NCBI RefSeq assembly: GCF_964340395.1
Contig: NC_135551.1
Location: forward strand, 7,803,879-7,867,878
Reading direction: 5' to 3'
DNA length: 64,000 nt
From: Glandiceps talaboti
Lineage: Eukaryota > Hemichordata > Enteropneusta > Spengelidae
Shown here one piece after another: positions 50,836 through 63,339 of the stretch. A model generated the notes under the pieces. That model ran no database searches and was not told the DNA's origin. It worked only from the letters and a program-made list of their open reading frames with translations. Within the stretch, counting starts at the first letter, position 1, and each line of letters opens with the position of its first letter. A program made the position numbers and the translations under genes.

Positions 50836-51436
50836 CCATTTTAAACAAAAACACTGGTAGGGAACCATGGTAAAATGACGAGGGAACTCAGGTAGATTTT
50901 ACCTACTTACCACCCTTAACAAAAACACTGGTAGGGCACCCTGATAAAATGACTGGGGAATTAACTCAGGTAGATTTACCTACTTACCATCATTAGCTAA
51001 AATACTGGCAGGGAACCCTGGTAAAATGATGGCAAACTCTGGTAGATTTTACCTACTTACCATCATTAGCTAAAACACTGGCAGGGAACCCTGGTAAAAT
51101 GATGGCAAACTCTGGTAGATTTTACCTACTTACCATCATTAGCTAAAATACTGGCAGGGAACCCTGGTAAAATGATGGCAAACTCTGGTAGATTTTACCT
51201 ACTTACCATCATTAGCTAAAATACTGGCAGGGAACCCTGGTAAAATGATGGCAAACTCTGGTAGATTTTACCTACTTACCATCATTAGCTAAAATACTGG
51301 CAGGGAACCCTGGTAAAATGATGGCAAACTCTGGTAGATTTTACCTACTTACCATCATTAGCTAAAATACTGGCAGGGAACCCTGGTAAAATGATGGCCA
51401 ACTAGTAGATTTTACCTACTTACCATCATTAAACTA
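50836..51436. repeat. 73-bp tandem array, about eight copies
   Basis: The word CATTAGCTAA recurs at 50991, 51064, 51137, 51210, 51283 and 51356, exactly 73 apart. The first two units differ in length. The unit is a GGTAAGTAGG-family piece: on the gene strand, AATGATGGTAAGTAGGTAAA and CAGGGTTCCCTGCC. Each unit therefore carries a sense-oriented GTAAGT, but no exon abuts the array. Confidence 0.93.
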
Positions 51437-52263
51437 TTTCACTTGAACCTGACGTCATCTTTACAGCCAGCTCTGACAATAATAATACTAACTAGCATTT
51501 ATCAAACCTAGTCAGTCTAGTTATCACTGGATAAATGTTTGAAGTTATTCTGAAAATATTACATCCTAAATATCATAAATTGAAAAGAAATGACGGTACT
51601 TGGAATATCTGAATTGTTTACAGAATCACATGCCTCATTTTTTATATCAATTGGCTAGAATCCTTAAACTACTGTCATTTGAAGGACCCCTAACTTGTTA
51701 GTGATTTGCAAGCATCCCTTAACTTTCCTCTGATAGCTATCAGCTCATCCATTATAAACGATAGAAATATTAAAGTCTGATATCTGTATGAGTAAACCAT
51801 AAAGATTGAAATCATATATCTACACTGATATTCTTAACTATAGTGTAATATATGACTCTTTTCTGTTGCAATTCAGCTGAAAAAGAGAACCCTGCAAACT
51901 TGATAACGGCAAAGTTTTGCTACGTACTTTACTAAGATACTAAGTCTAAACCTGGAAGGCAGTAACATTACACAAAAACAATATAACCTCTATCTTGGTC
52001 TGATAACAAGAAATGACAACCTACAGCTATGATATATATCATGTAGTCTTTACAAAGTGGGGGGGTTTTATCTCTGTTTGGTTGATATACTTAGATACAA
52101 TCACTTTCCCTCGTATATTACAAAACTGTTTACATACATCTTAAAAGCTGAGGTATAACAGATAAAAGTATATCTTTTACTATGGTGTACTAGTCTTAGT
52201 GATTTTGTTCGGGGCGGTATAAACTACATATTATACTCTACAAAGGTAAAATCTGCCTTAGTA

Positions 52264-52962
52264 TCCATAGCCTAGAATCCAGCGTCGTCGTAAAACCACA
52301 GCCTCTTTGACGACAACGTCCAAGACGCCCCCTGTCATGAGGTATTTTGCTGTGTCGTGGACGAAATATCAGCTCTGGTTGTTGATAATGAGAATCCAGT
52401 CGTGTGGACATTTTTACTTTCTCCATTCCCCTACCATGCCTGGCATTTTGCTCATAGCCATTTACTTTAATGAACATTCAGCCAGAAATCAGGTGCAAGT
52501 TCTCTGGGTTTTTACATTTTTGCCGCTGTGAGACGACATCAAAAGCATGGCCATGTGATTTCTCGCGTACGGCCCCTTCGCTTGGAACAATGTCCCTCTA
52601 GAAGTGCGCCAGTCACCCAGCCTTGATATTTTTAAGAAGCGCATCAAGACTTATTTGTTTAGCCTACTGACATCTCTATATATCCACACTTTTGTAAAGC
52701 GCCATTGAACATTGCTACGTAGTGGAGTTTGGCGCTATATAAATCTCTTTGATTGAAATCTCTTTGATTGATTACAACCTTAAACTGAGAGAGTTTAGCT
52801 GTATGATGTAAAAATCATTACCATATACATGTAGTCAGTCATCACTGCAGGAAATCATAATCTAATTTTAGGTTTCAATAAACATCCACTGGCAAAATGT
52901 CAGGCATGGTAGGGGAATGACGAGAGCAAAAGTCACTATTTGGCTGGATTCTAGAGTCCCAA
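52264..52962. mobile_element. Degenerate inverted-repeat element interrupted by LINE tail
   Basis: Outer words CCTAGAATCCAGC (52268) and GGCTGGATTCTAGAG pair. Inside, CATTCCCCTACCATGCCTGG pairs with CAGGCATGGTAGGGGAATG (52891-52920). The LINE 3' end at 52565-52770 lies between them, so it probably inserted later. Confidence 0.6.
52565..52770 (+). mobile_element. LINE 3' end: last 47 codons of ORF2 and tail
   Basis: The plus-strand frame reads AYGPFAWNNVPLEVRQSPSL then DIFKKRIKTYLFSLL and stops at TGA 52706-52708. This WN.(L/V)P..VR...SL..FK...K..LF pattern is the familiar C-terminus of CR1/L2/RTE-type reverse transcriptases. The 3' UTR ends GGCGCTATATAAATCTCTTT with GATTGAAATCTCTTTGATTG repeats, also typical. 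The element is 5'-truncated and contains no reverse-transcriptase motifs. Confidence 0.9.
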
Positions 52963-53124
52963 TCATTTTTACTGAGGTCCATACCAAAATTATGGTACAA
53001 GATATAGAAATCTATGTTAGGTTTTACCAGATTCCCATTTGTTACTGGGGTTTCCCACCAAATTACAGTTCGTGGTATAGAAATTATAGTTATATTTTGT
53101 TTTGACACTATAGTTTGTTAAATA

Positions 53125-53600
53125 GGTCTATTCCATAACATTCTTAATTTGATTGGTAAACTAATAAGCCAATAGAGGGAATAGTTTGTTCGCAAGGTCA
53201 ATTATTGTTATTTGACTGGTAGGCTCAGTGCCAATGGAGGGCACAGTTGCTGGAAAGGTCTGTCACTATAACATTGAATTTCTTATTTTACTGGTACATG
53301 TAGGGTCAGTGCCAATAGAGGGCATAGTTGCTAGAAAGGTCTATCACTATAACACTGAATTTCTTATTTGACTGGTAGGCTTAGTGCCTTGGACTTGAGG
53401 GCACAGTGTGTTGGAAAGGTCTATCACTATAACATTCTTATTTGACTGGTAGACTCAGTGCCAATAGAGGGCATAGTGGTTAGAACGGTCTATTACTATA
53501 AGTTACTATCGGGTATAACATTATTAATTGACTGGTAGGCTTAGTGCCTGGTACTTGAGGGCATAGTGTGTTGGAAAGGTCTATTGCATACCATTCTTAC
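53125..53600. repeat. Degenerate tandem repeat, about 80 bp, six copies
   Basis: The unit runs TTTGACTGGTAGGCTCAGTG, CCAATAGAGGGCATAGT, GGAAAGGTCTATCACTATAA. Two copies share an insertion (GGACTTGAGGG type), so alternating subtypes exist. Confidence 0.85.
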
Positions 53601-54211
53601 ATTTCATGAATTACAATATTCTGAAAAATCTAATCTTTGGTCTACCTATGTGTAACTACTGCGCATTGAGCATATTACAAACAATAATTGAATCTATGAG
53701 GTTAAGACGACAACAGGTTGTTACATCTTTAACTATTACCTGGAACTGTCAAAGCCATCGTTGAGACATAAATGATAAGAAATGTTCACCATCTCATTCA
53801 TGGAGTTAACAGGTTTAATTGGTAGCAGAGTGGACAGGAACTGATGATTTGGGGTGACGAATGTTTACATACAACTCCACCTATACAGGTCAGTGACCCT
53901 ATCTTGATAACTTAAACCAATATAATTTTATCTTTAAAAGTCACATGACAATTACAAGGATCTCATTAACATACCATGCTCACTAATATTGAAACTCTAT
54001 AGAGTAGCATAGCATCGATAGCAGTGTAACTATCATGTACTTGTATCAAGTAGTCCACAAACTATAATACGGTGTGGGCTCGTTTTCTATGATCTCTCTC
54101 TGGACAAATCTACCCAAAAAAATCTAGTTTTAAAATTTCCTGCTGGGGAAAGGTTGAACAGCGCATGTCAGTACATGTAGCAATCCATCACACACACTGA
54201 CAGGCAGTTGT

Positions 54212-54345
54212 AATAATAATAATAATAATAATAATCTTTATTTATACTGGATAGTTCTTTAAGCATTTAAACACTTGTCTCCCAAGAAGTCCAGTGAGGG
54301 CCATCCCTCATGGGTTCAGTGTTAAGTATTGGTTACTTCGCTCAG
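54212..54345 (-). mobile_element. Retroposon 3' end with (ATT)n tail
   Basis: (AAT)n at 54212-54235 adjoins CTTTATTTATACTGGATAGT. On the minus strand it reads TATAAATAAAG followed by (ATT)n, the usual end of several LINE/SINE families. The preceding 100 bp were not matched to either SINE here. Confidence 0.6.
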
Positions 54346-56417
54346 GTCTACAAACTCAACCTCCAGTTTTAAAGTAAGTCATGTGAGAACGTGATTACGT
54401 CATCATGTTTACAGCCATACTTCAAGTTCAACAGCATTAAACTGCTATGGACAGTCAGTGGTAAGAACGGAATGTCGTGCTGAAGAAATCCATTTGACTA
54501 TACGGTGGAGACAGATCGTAGAAAACAAGCCCATATGTATAGTTACTACTAATATAGTATAAATATAACTTAACTAGTGATAAATGTTGGTAAAAGCCAT
54601 TGTTATACAAAGTGAATTTTTACTAAGTCAAAGTGATTTTTACGGTGTTTCCAGCACCAGTATTCCCTTTATGATTTTTATATTTGGCAGCAACAAAAAA
54701 AATTGTAGGAATATCAAGTACTATTGAGGATAACACAAGAATAGTAGTTCTTAATTTTTTATTATGATGAATATTGACACATTGGTTTCTTAAAACCCTG
54801 ATGAGATAAAGAAGTCAAAACATAAAATTTACAAATAAATTGATATGGACCAAAGTATTATATTATTTTATCTTGGTGTCATGAAACGAAACTTTCAATG
54901 AGTAAATAAATCATTAGTAGCCGATAAAAGAGAGGTTGATTCAGCCACCGTAACTATCACTTCTTTCCTGTTGTATATATATTATTAATATCAACATCAC
55001 AATGATTGTACCGGTATCACACTACATACGGTTCACCCAATACATTGATAAATTGACAATACATTTAGCTATATATACTTTCACTACAATAAAGTAACTA
55101 CCATATATATTTAGGCCAGCTATTTTTATTTCTATGTGTCTCATCACCCTTTTGATTCCTAAAAAAAAATAATTAAAAAATTGTCCAATCAGAAAAAAAA
55201 TTATGTCCCTGATGCAATATCACAAGTTTGCATCTGAATGAAAATTGTCATCTTTCGCTGAAACTTAGGACCAAGAAATGGATGGTTTACAGTTTCCTTT
55301 TGACTTTAACTGTCATTTCTAAGGCTTGGCATACCATTATTAAAAGTTAAGTACAATGAAATGAAAGTATAAGTTACCATGTAGATGATGTACACATAAT
55401 TGCATTTTTTTCATTTTTTTTTCTACCTGACCAACCCAACCCTCAATCATAAGGTATTACAAAGGTAAACATAAAATTACAAAGGGATGCCCCTATCTCA
55501 CTTCTATGACCTCTGACCCCCGTTGTACAGGGTTTCACTTTTTGTTCACATGGCTAAATACACAGACAATCTATTTTCATTGATGTAAATTAAGCAAGAC
55601 ACAATTACAAGTTGTACACACTATACATACATGTGTCTACACACAAAATATGAAATATTGATAATTCATCCATAAATAGTATTTCCATGCCACAACTCAT
55701 ATATTAAAAATTATAGTGATATTATTATCAAAAATATGAACATTTATGGCAACATAAAGTTTCTAATTATGAAATCACTTCCTGGTTAATATCTTTATAT
55801 TTTGAAGAGAGCACCAAAGCCTGTCATAAATCATATAACTATAATAAATCACCTTTTTTCTAAAACTCATTAATTATTGACGATCTTAGTTCTTTGTTTA
55901 CTGGGACTAATGTATTTCACTTTTCAATTATTCAATTCAATTCAATAAGATGATTGCAAACTGTTATCAGGAGTTTTGGAAGAATTGAAATACAACACGA
56001 CATTGCATATACAGCTACAAATCCACCGGTGAATTGTGTCTGTAACAGGCCATGTACAGATCCTCTGATCCTATATAGTAACAGGGTACACTTGTATGTG
56101 ATTGTACCATGTGAAATAAGTGCTGTTAGTTACAGGGTGTAAGATTTCACAGCTGTGCTCACAGACATGTAACAGGTCTGTTGGCACAGGCATGTACATG
56201 CATACAGGTACGCAATTTCTGTCTGTAGTCACATGACTGATACAGGGATGCACACACAGATGGGTATATAGAGATGTGTGTACATGCATGCACAAGGACT
56301 TTTTTCCAGAGGTGAAATTTTATTTGGTGGCACCATATTGAGAATACATACATACATGTACTTTCTCTACTGAAATAATTTGTAGCAGTGACTTCTCATG
56401 GCTTAGTGTGATCTATT

Positions 56418-56960
56418 TACAGGTCTGTGTTAAACATTGACTCCTTAGGCTGATGGTATTTGATCAACCTAGCCTGGAATCCATGGGGACTGGCTTTTTT
56501 ACATTCATCTTTCCAATCACAAAGATGAATGTAAAAAATTCAATTCGCATGGATTCTAGGCTATTGGTCACCCCATTCCCCTAGCAAAACCACTTTGCCT
56601 GATGGTATTTGTTCATGGGCGCATAACAATCATGACTCCTTAGGCTGGTGGCATTTTATTCACAGGTGAAAAGCAATGACTCCTTAGTAGGACACATTTT
56701 ATTGACAGGACTGAAATGACTCCATCTATACATGCTATAGTATAGGTATTTCACTCACAGGTCTATTAAAATAACAGTGACTCCCTAGGTAACTGATATT
56801 TTAATTCACCAACCTGTAGCAATGATTCCAATGGCCAATTGACTCCACAGGCTGTGGCGTTTATATAATTCTATTTCACAGTTCCTTTAACATTGACTCC
56901 CTATGCAGCTGATAATTAATCATCAGGCCTGTAGAAGTGATGCCACAGGTCAAAAATACA
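56418..56960. repeat. Degenerate tandem repeat, about 60 bp, with inserted hairpin
   Basis: The recurring series CACAGGTCTGT.A, ACA.TGACTCCTTAGGC and TGATGGTATTT.ATTC appears eight or nine times. The array is interrupted at 56470-56562 by a palindrome: AGCCTGGAATCCATG with CATGGATTCTAGGCT, and TTTTTACATTCATCTTT with AAAGATGAATGTAAAAA. Confidence 0.75.
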
Positions 56961-57429
56961 TGGCTGTGAGTCAATACACCTGCAAATCTATCTATTGAGG
57001 TCAACATGTATGTAATTTTGTTAGTGATTGTGTTACGCAGGTTGGTATTAGCGGCGAATTACAAACCTATCGTTCTTAATTGATGGCCTGTGGTGGTGAC
57101 TAGGTATATTTTAAGTATCACTGCCAGCACATTAACATCAAAGAAAATGACCATTTCATTATATGGGTCTTATTTCATACCTGATTGCTTCATTGTATGA
57201 CTTTTCTGTTAAAAACCGTGATAGTGTTAGTAGTTGTTGTTTCTGCTGGTATCTTTTCTACAAAGCTGCATTACATCGTCTACAATAATCATTTAACGTC
57301 ACGTCATTAACCGCAATTATCACATAAATAAAACCCATCAAACTGGAAGAGTTACCTGCAAATCCTACAACCCTGCACTAAAATACTAAACACAATAGTG
57401 GATATAAAATTATACTGAAATTGTTTCAT

Positions 57430-57656
57430 GGCAAATACTGTGAAAACCTGGAAATTTTCCCAACAGACTTATTTTTGCTTATAAACATTTCGTTGGAAAA
57501 GAAAGACGCAAAAATAAGTAGTGACTAAAATGCCTTCTTGTACATGAACACAATGTACCAGTCTGGTAATAAGTTAAAATAAGTCTTTGAGAACTAGCTG
57601 AAGACTGTAAAATTGCCAATTTTCTAGTAGCAAAAATGTTTACAGTATCTGAAGAG
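57430..57656. mobile_element. TACAGTAAACC MITE copy 3
   Basis: It starts AATACTGTGAAAACCTGGAA and ends TTTCTAGTAGCAAAAATGTT followed by TACAGTAT. The interior has AAAATGCCTTCTTGTACATG and GAACTAGCTGAAGA, as in copy 1. Confidence 0.8.
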
Positions 57657-58465
57657 GTTTTGTCGGGATGCTACTGTGGTATTTGAATCATCCATGAGAG
57701 ATTTTGAGACTCGATGTCACAGATAGCACTCAAGACTAACAGATGTTGGAAAAGAGGAAGTAAAGCATAAATTATGAATTATATAAATACTTATGCTCCT
57801 TTCATATTTACATCTTAAAAAAAAAATCAAATTTACGAATTACGAGGAAATGTGAAAATGAAACATTTATGTTAGTTTGTACGTCACATGATAACATTTT
57901 TCATAAATTTGCTGAATACAAGTGTGACGAGAATCAGAACTTTTTAATAGATTACAGAAAGAATTACTTCAAATTTAAAGTTTACAAACTTATTTTGAAG
58001 TTTTTCCAATTTATGAAAAATAAAGAAGATGCAATAACGAGTTACGAAAATACCGTCTGCCCACTGTCACTGCATGATGGCATTGAAGACTTTCACATAT
58101 TTTGTAATGAGCTGTCGGACACACACACACACACTCTGACAGGACTGCAGTATTACTGTAATGTGTTTGATTCATGGGGTATTTATTCCCTGTGACCTAA
58201 TTCTACTCAAGGCAATTATTCGGAGAGAGAAAAACATAAAACAAAAGGAAGTCACATAAGGCACACAAAAGGTAAGAAAAATGAGCCCCAAGGCAGTGAT
58301 AAGAAGCTGTCATTACATGTATCGGTCTGCTAGTTTTCATCCAACACTCATCAATAGAGACGGCAATGTGGTTTGAGAATGTCGGTATTAATATTAAATT
58401 AGAGATGAGAAATCTGGTAAAAAATGCTGCATAAAGCATCCACTTCAACCAATATTTACATAGTT

Positions 58466-58690
58466 ATTCCCCGATATTTTTCTTCATCCACCCAAGGAAA
58501 AAACGAGTGGCCTAAGGGGCCTTGTCACTATGAGTTGCTCAATGAGTAGTGACAAAACCATAGGTTATGAGCATTTTCCAGCTGAATGACGTAAATATTG
58601 TGGAATGATATGAATAACTCACACATGTATCTAAAATATAGATATCAAACTGTGATGAAAAATTTGGTAAATTTGCATAAACCGTTTTTT
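58466..58690. repeat. Copy of the palindromic family (CCTAAGGGGCC type)
   Basis: CCCCGATATTTTTCTTCATC, GGCCTAAGGGGCCTTGTCAC, GAGTAGTGACAAAACC, CATTTTCCAGCTGAATGA. This is a single unit in the orientation of 60000-60250. Confidence 0.8.
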
Positions 58691-58747
58691 TTTTGTTTCA
58701 TCTTATAAATGTGGTATGAACACTCGTAATACGACACTGGTAATCCA

Positions 58748-59051
58748 GCCTTCCGTTTACTAAGATAGACACAAACTAAATCTATTGTCCTTCAATGTGG
58801 TAGATTACACAAGTGAGAGATAGTGGTTCCTTTGTTGTGTAATTCTAATCACCCTGTAATCAACATAGTGTAAACATTGGAAGTCCCAAAACAACATTGC
58901 AAGTTCAGGGAACTCTAAATGAACTAGTTTTCAGAGACGCCACAGTACTGAGACTATATAATTAAACCAACATCCATTCAATATGTTACCAATGTTGTAT
59001 CAACATGTTGACAATAGTTTTAGTTTGTGTCTATCTTAGAAAACTAAAGGC
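58748..59051. mobile_element. MITE with 38-bp imperfect terminal inverted repeats
   Basis: CTAAGATAGACACAAACTAA (58761 on) pairs with TTAGTTTGTGTCTATCTTAG (59018 on), and the outermost GCCTTCCG and CTAAAGGC are also inverse. No clear target duplication was seen. Confidence 0.75.
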
Positions 59052-59069
59052 TCAAGCAGGGTAATAATA

Positions 59070-59255
59070 GTGAAGTATTCAGGCAGTTATTATCGTTAAA
59101 ATGCTGGTAACAGAAGGAAAGAACTCAGGCAGTGATTATCTCTACAATGCTGGTAACAGAAGTAAGAACTCAGCGAGTGATTATCTCTACAATGCTGGTA
59201 ACAGAAGTAAAGAACTCAGGCAGTGATTATCTCTCAAAATGATGGTAACAGAACA
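59070..59255. repeat. Tandem array, about 46 bp, four copies
   Basis: GAACTCAGGCAGTGATTATC, TCTACAATGCTGGTAACAGA, AGTAAA. Small length changes occur between units. Confidence 0.85.
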
Positions 59256-59997
59256 TTTTAGTATACTTGTGTATTTATGGTAATCCAGAAATAAATAATC
59301 CAGATAACAATAATCTGGACAATAATCTGATAATCTGGAAGGTTTCAGTTACTGGTTGTCATGGTAAATACAACACTAAATAGTTTCCTGATGACATACA
59401 GCAATCAAAATGGTGCAGTGTACTAATCATTCTATCACTATACAGCCCAAAATTTCATTTTTGATTTTAAATCCATGTTTGAATCCTACATTCATGAATG
59501 AGTATTATCTTATCCGTGGAATGATAAGGATTAGATGGGATTATTCAGCTTTGTGTCATCATTGGGATCAGGACGATTAGTAATTAGTGGTCTTCAGATG
59601 CAAATTTAGCTGTACTGGTGAGACGTAGCATCGAATCGAACTATTGTTCCAAATACAAACTTGAAAATTGTACCTGAAATTTTGAACTGCATACTTCAGT
59701 CGTTGTCAACAGATCGATTAGCAGTACTAAACTTTTTTTTTTCCAGGAGTAACTTTGTTCTTTAAGTCTGCCATACAAGTGATATTCTCACCCAAATATT
59801 AATCTTACTCCAATGTTGGCTTTGCAGTTCTGAATTCAAAATTACAGGATGCAATTTTGCCTACCTGTAGACGTGTAGTCCGAGGTTACACATCTATAGG
59901 TAAGCTTGGATGCAATTATACTATGACCACAACAAATGTGTGAGCATTATACAACTGATTTCAAATTACCAGTTATATTGCATCTAGGATAATCAGA

Positions 59998-60830
59998 ATG
60001 AGATACTATCCCCCAGTATTTGTCTTTGTTCAACCAAGGAAAAGATTAGTGACCTAAGGGGCCCTTGTCACCATGAATCGCTAGACGAGTAGTGACAACC
60101 CTTAGGGTCATGAGTATTTTCCAGCTGAATGAAGAAAAATATTGGAGAATAATATAATTATACCATCGGCAGTAATATTTTAAAAAAAATTGGGGAATGT
60201 AATGGCAATTTTGAGCATTTTGACTCATATTTTGAATACAGCAGAACCAATGACATAGACACGCGTTGTCATGACATAGAACGACCAGAGTATATATTCC
60301 ATATTTTTTGGTGAACCTGGCTAGTGCATGGTATAAATCCTAGGCCTTAATTATACATCTAAAGTCACCAAGGTAGTCAAGGTAAGGTGGGCATCACAAA
60401 AATGTTAAAAATATCAATTTTGAAAAAAAAGTAGCTAAATTATATTGATAACAGATATTTAAAATATTGCTACAGGCATAAAAAATAAATGTGTATTAGA
60501 CCATGCACAAGCCAAGTTTTTATCTTTGATCAGAAAATATGGATTATATACCCTGGTTGTTTTACATCATGACAATCTGTGTCAATGTCACTGGTTCAGC
60601 GGTGCTTGAAATATAAGTCAAAATGTTCCAAGTCGCCATTATTTTTCCTGATTTGTCATAAAGATGCTTGGGGAGGTATAATTATATTATTCTCCAACAG
60701 TTTTCTTCATTCAGTTGGAAAATATCGGTACTTTCTTGTGACAAGACCCCTCTGACCATTCTTATTTTCCTTGGCTGAACGAAGAAAAATATTGGAGAAT
60801 AATATCAAAGTGCAACCAGAGTACATGCTT
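59998..60830. mobile_element. Palindromic element of about 830 bp, with arms of about 330 bp
   Basis: The left arm (to about 60335) and the right arm (from about 60480) are inverse: CAACCAAGGAAAAGA with TTTTCCTTGGCTGAACG, ATATTGGAGAATAATATAAT with TATAATTATATTATTCTCCA, GTTGTCATGACATAGAACGA with TGTTTTACATCATGACAA, and CTGGCTAGTGCATGG with CCATGCACAAGCCAAG. Other copies or half-copies are at 8500-9260, 9860-10410 and 58466-58690. No coding capacity. Confidence 0.82.
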
Positions 60831-61158
60831 ACTGTAAATAACAATATTAAATCTAACTGATAGTATAATGTATATAATTATGTATATGTTATGATTTTGA
60901 CCAAAATAGAAAGATGTTTTTAATTTTTATGATTTCGACGAAAATAGAAAGATGTTGATATAATCTGACAAATCATCAAAAACAGCACCCCATGCTAAGA
61001 AAGTGCTCATAAAATAAAATTACGGGTCAAAAAACTGTTCCAGATATGAAGTCAACATATGCAAGTAGATGCAATGAAGTTGACCTTTGAACCTTGGATG
61101 ACTGATCAAAACTATTAGGCTATATGTGGTCGGACTGTTGACAATGGAATCAAAATTC

Positions 61159-61160
<2 letters not shown>

Positions 61161-61189
<29 letters not shown>
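61161..61189. repeat. Poly(T) tract
   Basis: About 29 consecutive T, followed by GCAGTTGACTTG. On the gene strand it is poly(A). Confidence 0.9.
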
Positions 61190-62363
61190 GCAGTTGACTT
61201 GTTTAATGATGTTGGGTATTGGGTTGAAACTTTTAACTTAATCACCTGTGCTTGTAAACTCAGACTTGTCTTACCACATAAAGAATTTCTGCATGGGAGA
61301 ACAAGACTTTTATTATCCCTGTGGTACATTTGATGGTCAAATTAGTGGTCTCGAGGTAGTTGACTTATCAGACCATTTCACACGTTGGTTTAAACCTATT
61401 TATACAGACAAATATAAATTAATGACCGTTCAACATGTGTTGTGAGTCTCAGTTGCATCATAATACAGGAACCAAACAAACAACACCTTTCATGGTCAAC
61501 CGACATCAAACATTCAAAGCAATCTATCAGTCACAAGATAATTATTTGAAAATACATAAAAAACAATCATAATTCATGAAACGATAACGAACTGTTCATG
61601 GACACTGGGTTCAGTTACAGAGGAAAATGTCAACTTTCAGAGTCAATATTTTTCTTTTGTCGATGAGATGTTGATGAGATGGCAATGGAAAATTGAGATC
61701 TGTTCCAAAAAATTGAACTTTCCGAATACAAATTTTTAGTTGTACTATTCATAATATTTTATGCTTTCCTCTGAAAATAAAAATATTTTTGTGTGAATTG
61801 ATAACTATTTTTTTTCAATATTGATATGATATTTATATATTTATCAAAATATGAATGAAAATGTGCAACTGTATGTTAAAAACATTACAGCGTGTTCTTG
61901 GACTCTCAGTGAACTGAGATGGAAATCTTGATCAAATTGGTTCAGATTTCCCTGCATTTGAACATAAACTCAGGTACAATTTACCTACTTCTAACCATTA
62001 AATAATGTAAAAGTGAAGAAAAAAAAGAAGAAAATTCTTGTCTAAAATTCCTGATGTATATGAGTCAAGCTCTTTTATCTACGATTCCTGACACTTTCTA
62101 AAAAATATTATATCTCAGATTGTTGTCAACAATAATTAGGTTTAGATTTGATAGTAAAATTTGCGAAATATAAAAATGAATAAAGATTTTTGGTACAGAA
62201 AACAAGACATAGCGGTGGAAATAAAGAGAGAAAAACCAAGTTTTCAGTTATTACTTAACAGCTTGACCATGTTAATTAATTGGACATACACGTGGCAATA
62301 TTGATCCAAGACAAGACAACCAGAGAGTGTGAGATGTTACTGAGGACAGCAGGTGCTGATAGC

Positions 62364-62386
62364 ATACATACATACATACATATACT
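62364..62386. repeat. (CATA)n microsatellite
   Basis: Five CATA units. The surrounding 61200-63200 shows no further recognisable feature. Confidence 0.85.
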
Positions 62387-63235
62387 CATAACCATGTGAT
62401 GCAACCAGATGCCGACACAGTGACTGACTCACTCTAAAAATACTTCCATTCCAATAGAAAGTCTACATTGGCACCCTGCCAGTATTGTTCCCAAGTTCAT
62501 TTCATGCAAATCTAATACATTTCTTCCTTTGTGGTCATTTGATGAAATAAACATGTCTAGAAACATTTTGATGTATTGATGGATATATTGTTGGGAACCG
62601 TATTAAATAAAACTTCCCCCAGACCATTTACACAAAATTGACAATGAACACAGCCTTTGATGATGATTCAGGGTGTTGATACTCATCAATTAGTTATTCA
62701 TTCACGGTACCAGGTCATTCAACTCTCTCATCTATTCAGTTTACCCATTCAAGCAGTTTTCACCCCACATACTTTTTAGTTCATATTACACTACACTATA
62801 GAATCTTCTCTTTAAGTACATCCTAAATTTGGACTTGACAGCTGTTTCACTTTAAAGGCGACCAATTTCATGAACTTCTGACCCCGTCTCTTACTGCCCC
62901 ACCCCTCGACACACCTCATAACATGACAATGCATATATAGCCGTGATGACAACATTGTTCAATCCTCACACTGTTTATAACTGCTAAAAACAAATCCTGA
63001 CATCATATCAAATTTATTTTCGTATATCACTCAAACATTTCTGTAACTTCTAGGTGCATTGCTATTTTTCTCGTTATGTATGAGTTACTTCTGTGAGTCA
63101 ATGGACTATGAATGGGGTTGGCAGAAGTCCAACTATAGGCGTTATTTATAGGTATGGCTGCATCTCATTGTACCATGGTCAGTCTCACCTGTCAGTCATT
63201 GTAATTGATAACTTAAAAAGGACTACTTGACTTAC

Positions 63236-63339
63236 ATCATATGTTGTATATCTGTGGTAAACCATGCTTTGGCAGGGGTCGGTTTACTACTTGTGGATTG
63301 TATACTGCTAGCTGGACTTACTGCATTACTACTCAAAGT
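63236..63339 (-). CDS. SUPT3H: SUPT3H coding exon, N-terminal Ser/Thr-rich region to start of histone fold (partial gene)
   Basis: First SUPT3H exon visible in the window. Read on the minus strand, it follows acceptor TTTTCCACAG (G at 63340) and ends at donor ATGAT|GTAAG (63235). Its 104 bases are 34 codons plus two bases, so the next intron is phase 2. The product starts TLSSNAVSPASS, stays Ser/Thr/Pro-rich, then reads AWFTTDIQHM. This matches the human pattern of a low-complexity N-terminus followed by a conserved helix ending in MM just before the histone fold. The split last codon (AT plus G from the 13.6-kb exon) gives the second Met. SPT3 is a subunit of SAGA-type transcription co-activator complexes in the nucleus and contacts TBP. 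There is no in-frame start here, so at least one upstream exon is needed; none is recognisable in 63340-64000. Exon identity rests on the protein pattern plus exact phase fit. Confidence 0.9.

Noticed and set aside
57869-58195. 108-codon plus-strand open frame
   Set aside because: Length is compatible with chance in AT-rich DNA; no family motif, includes a CA-repeat-encoded Thr-His run, and no splice context.
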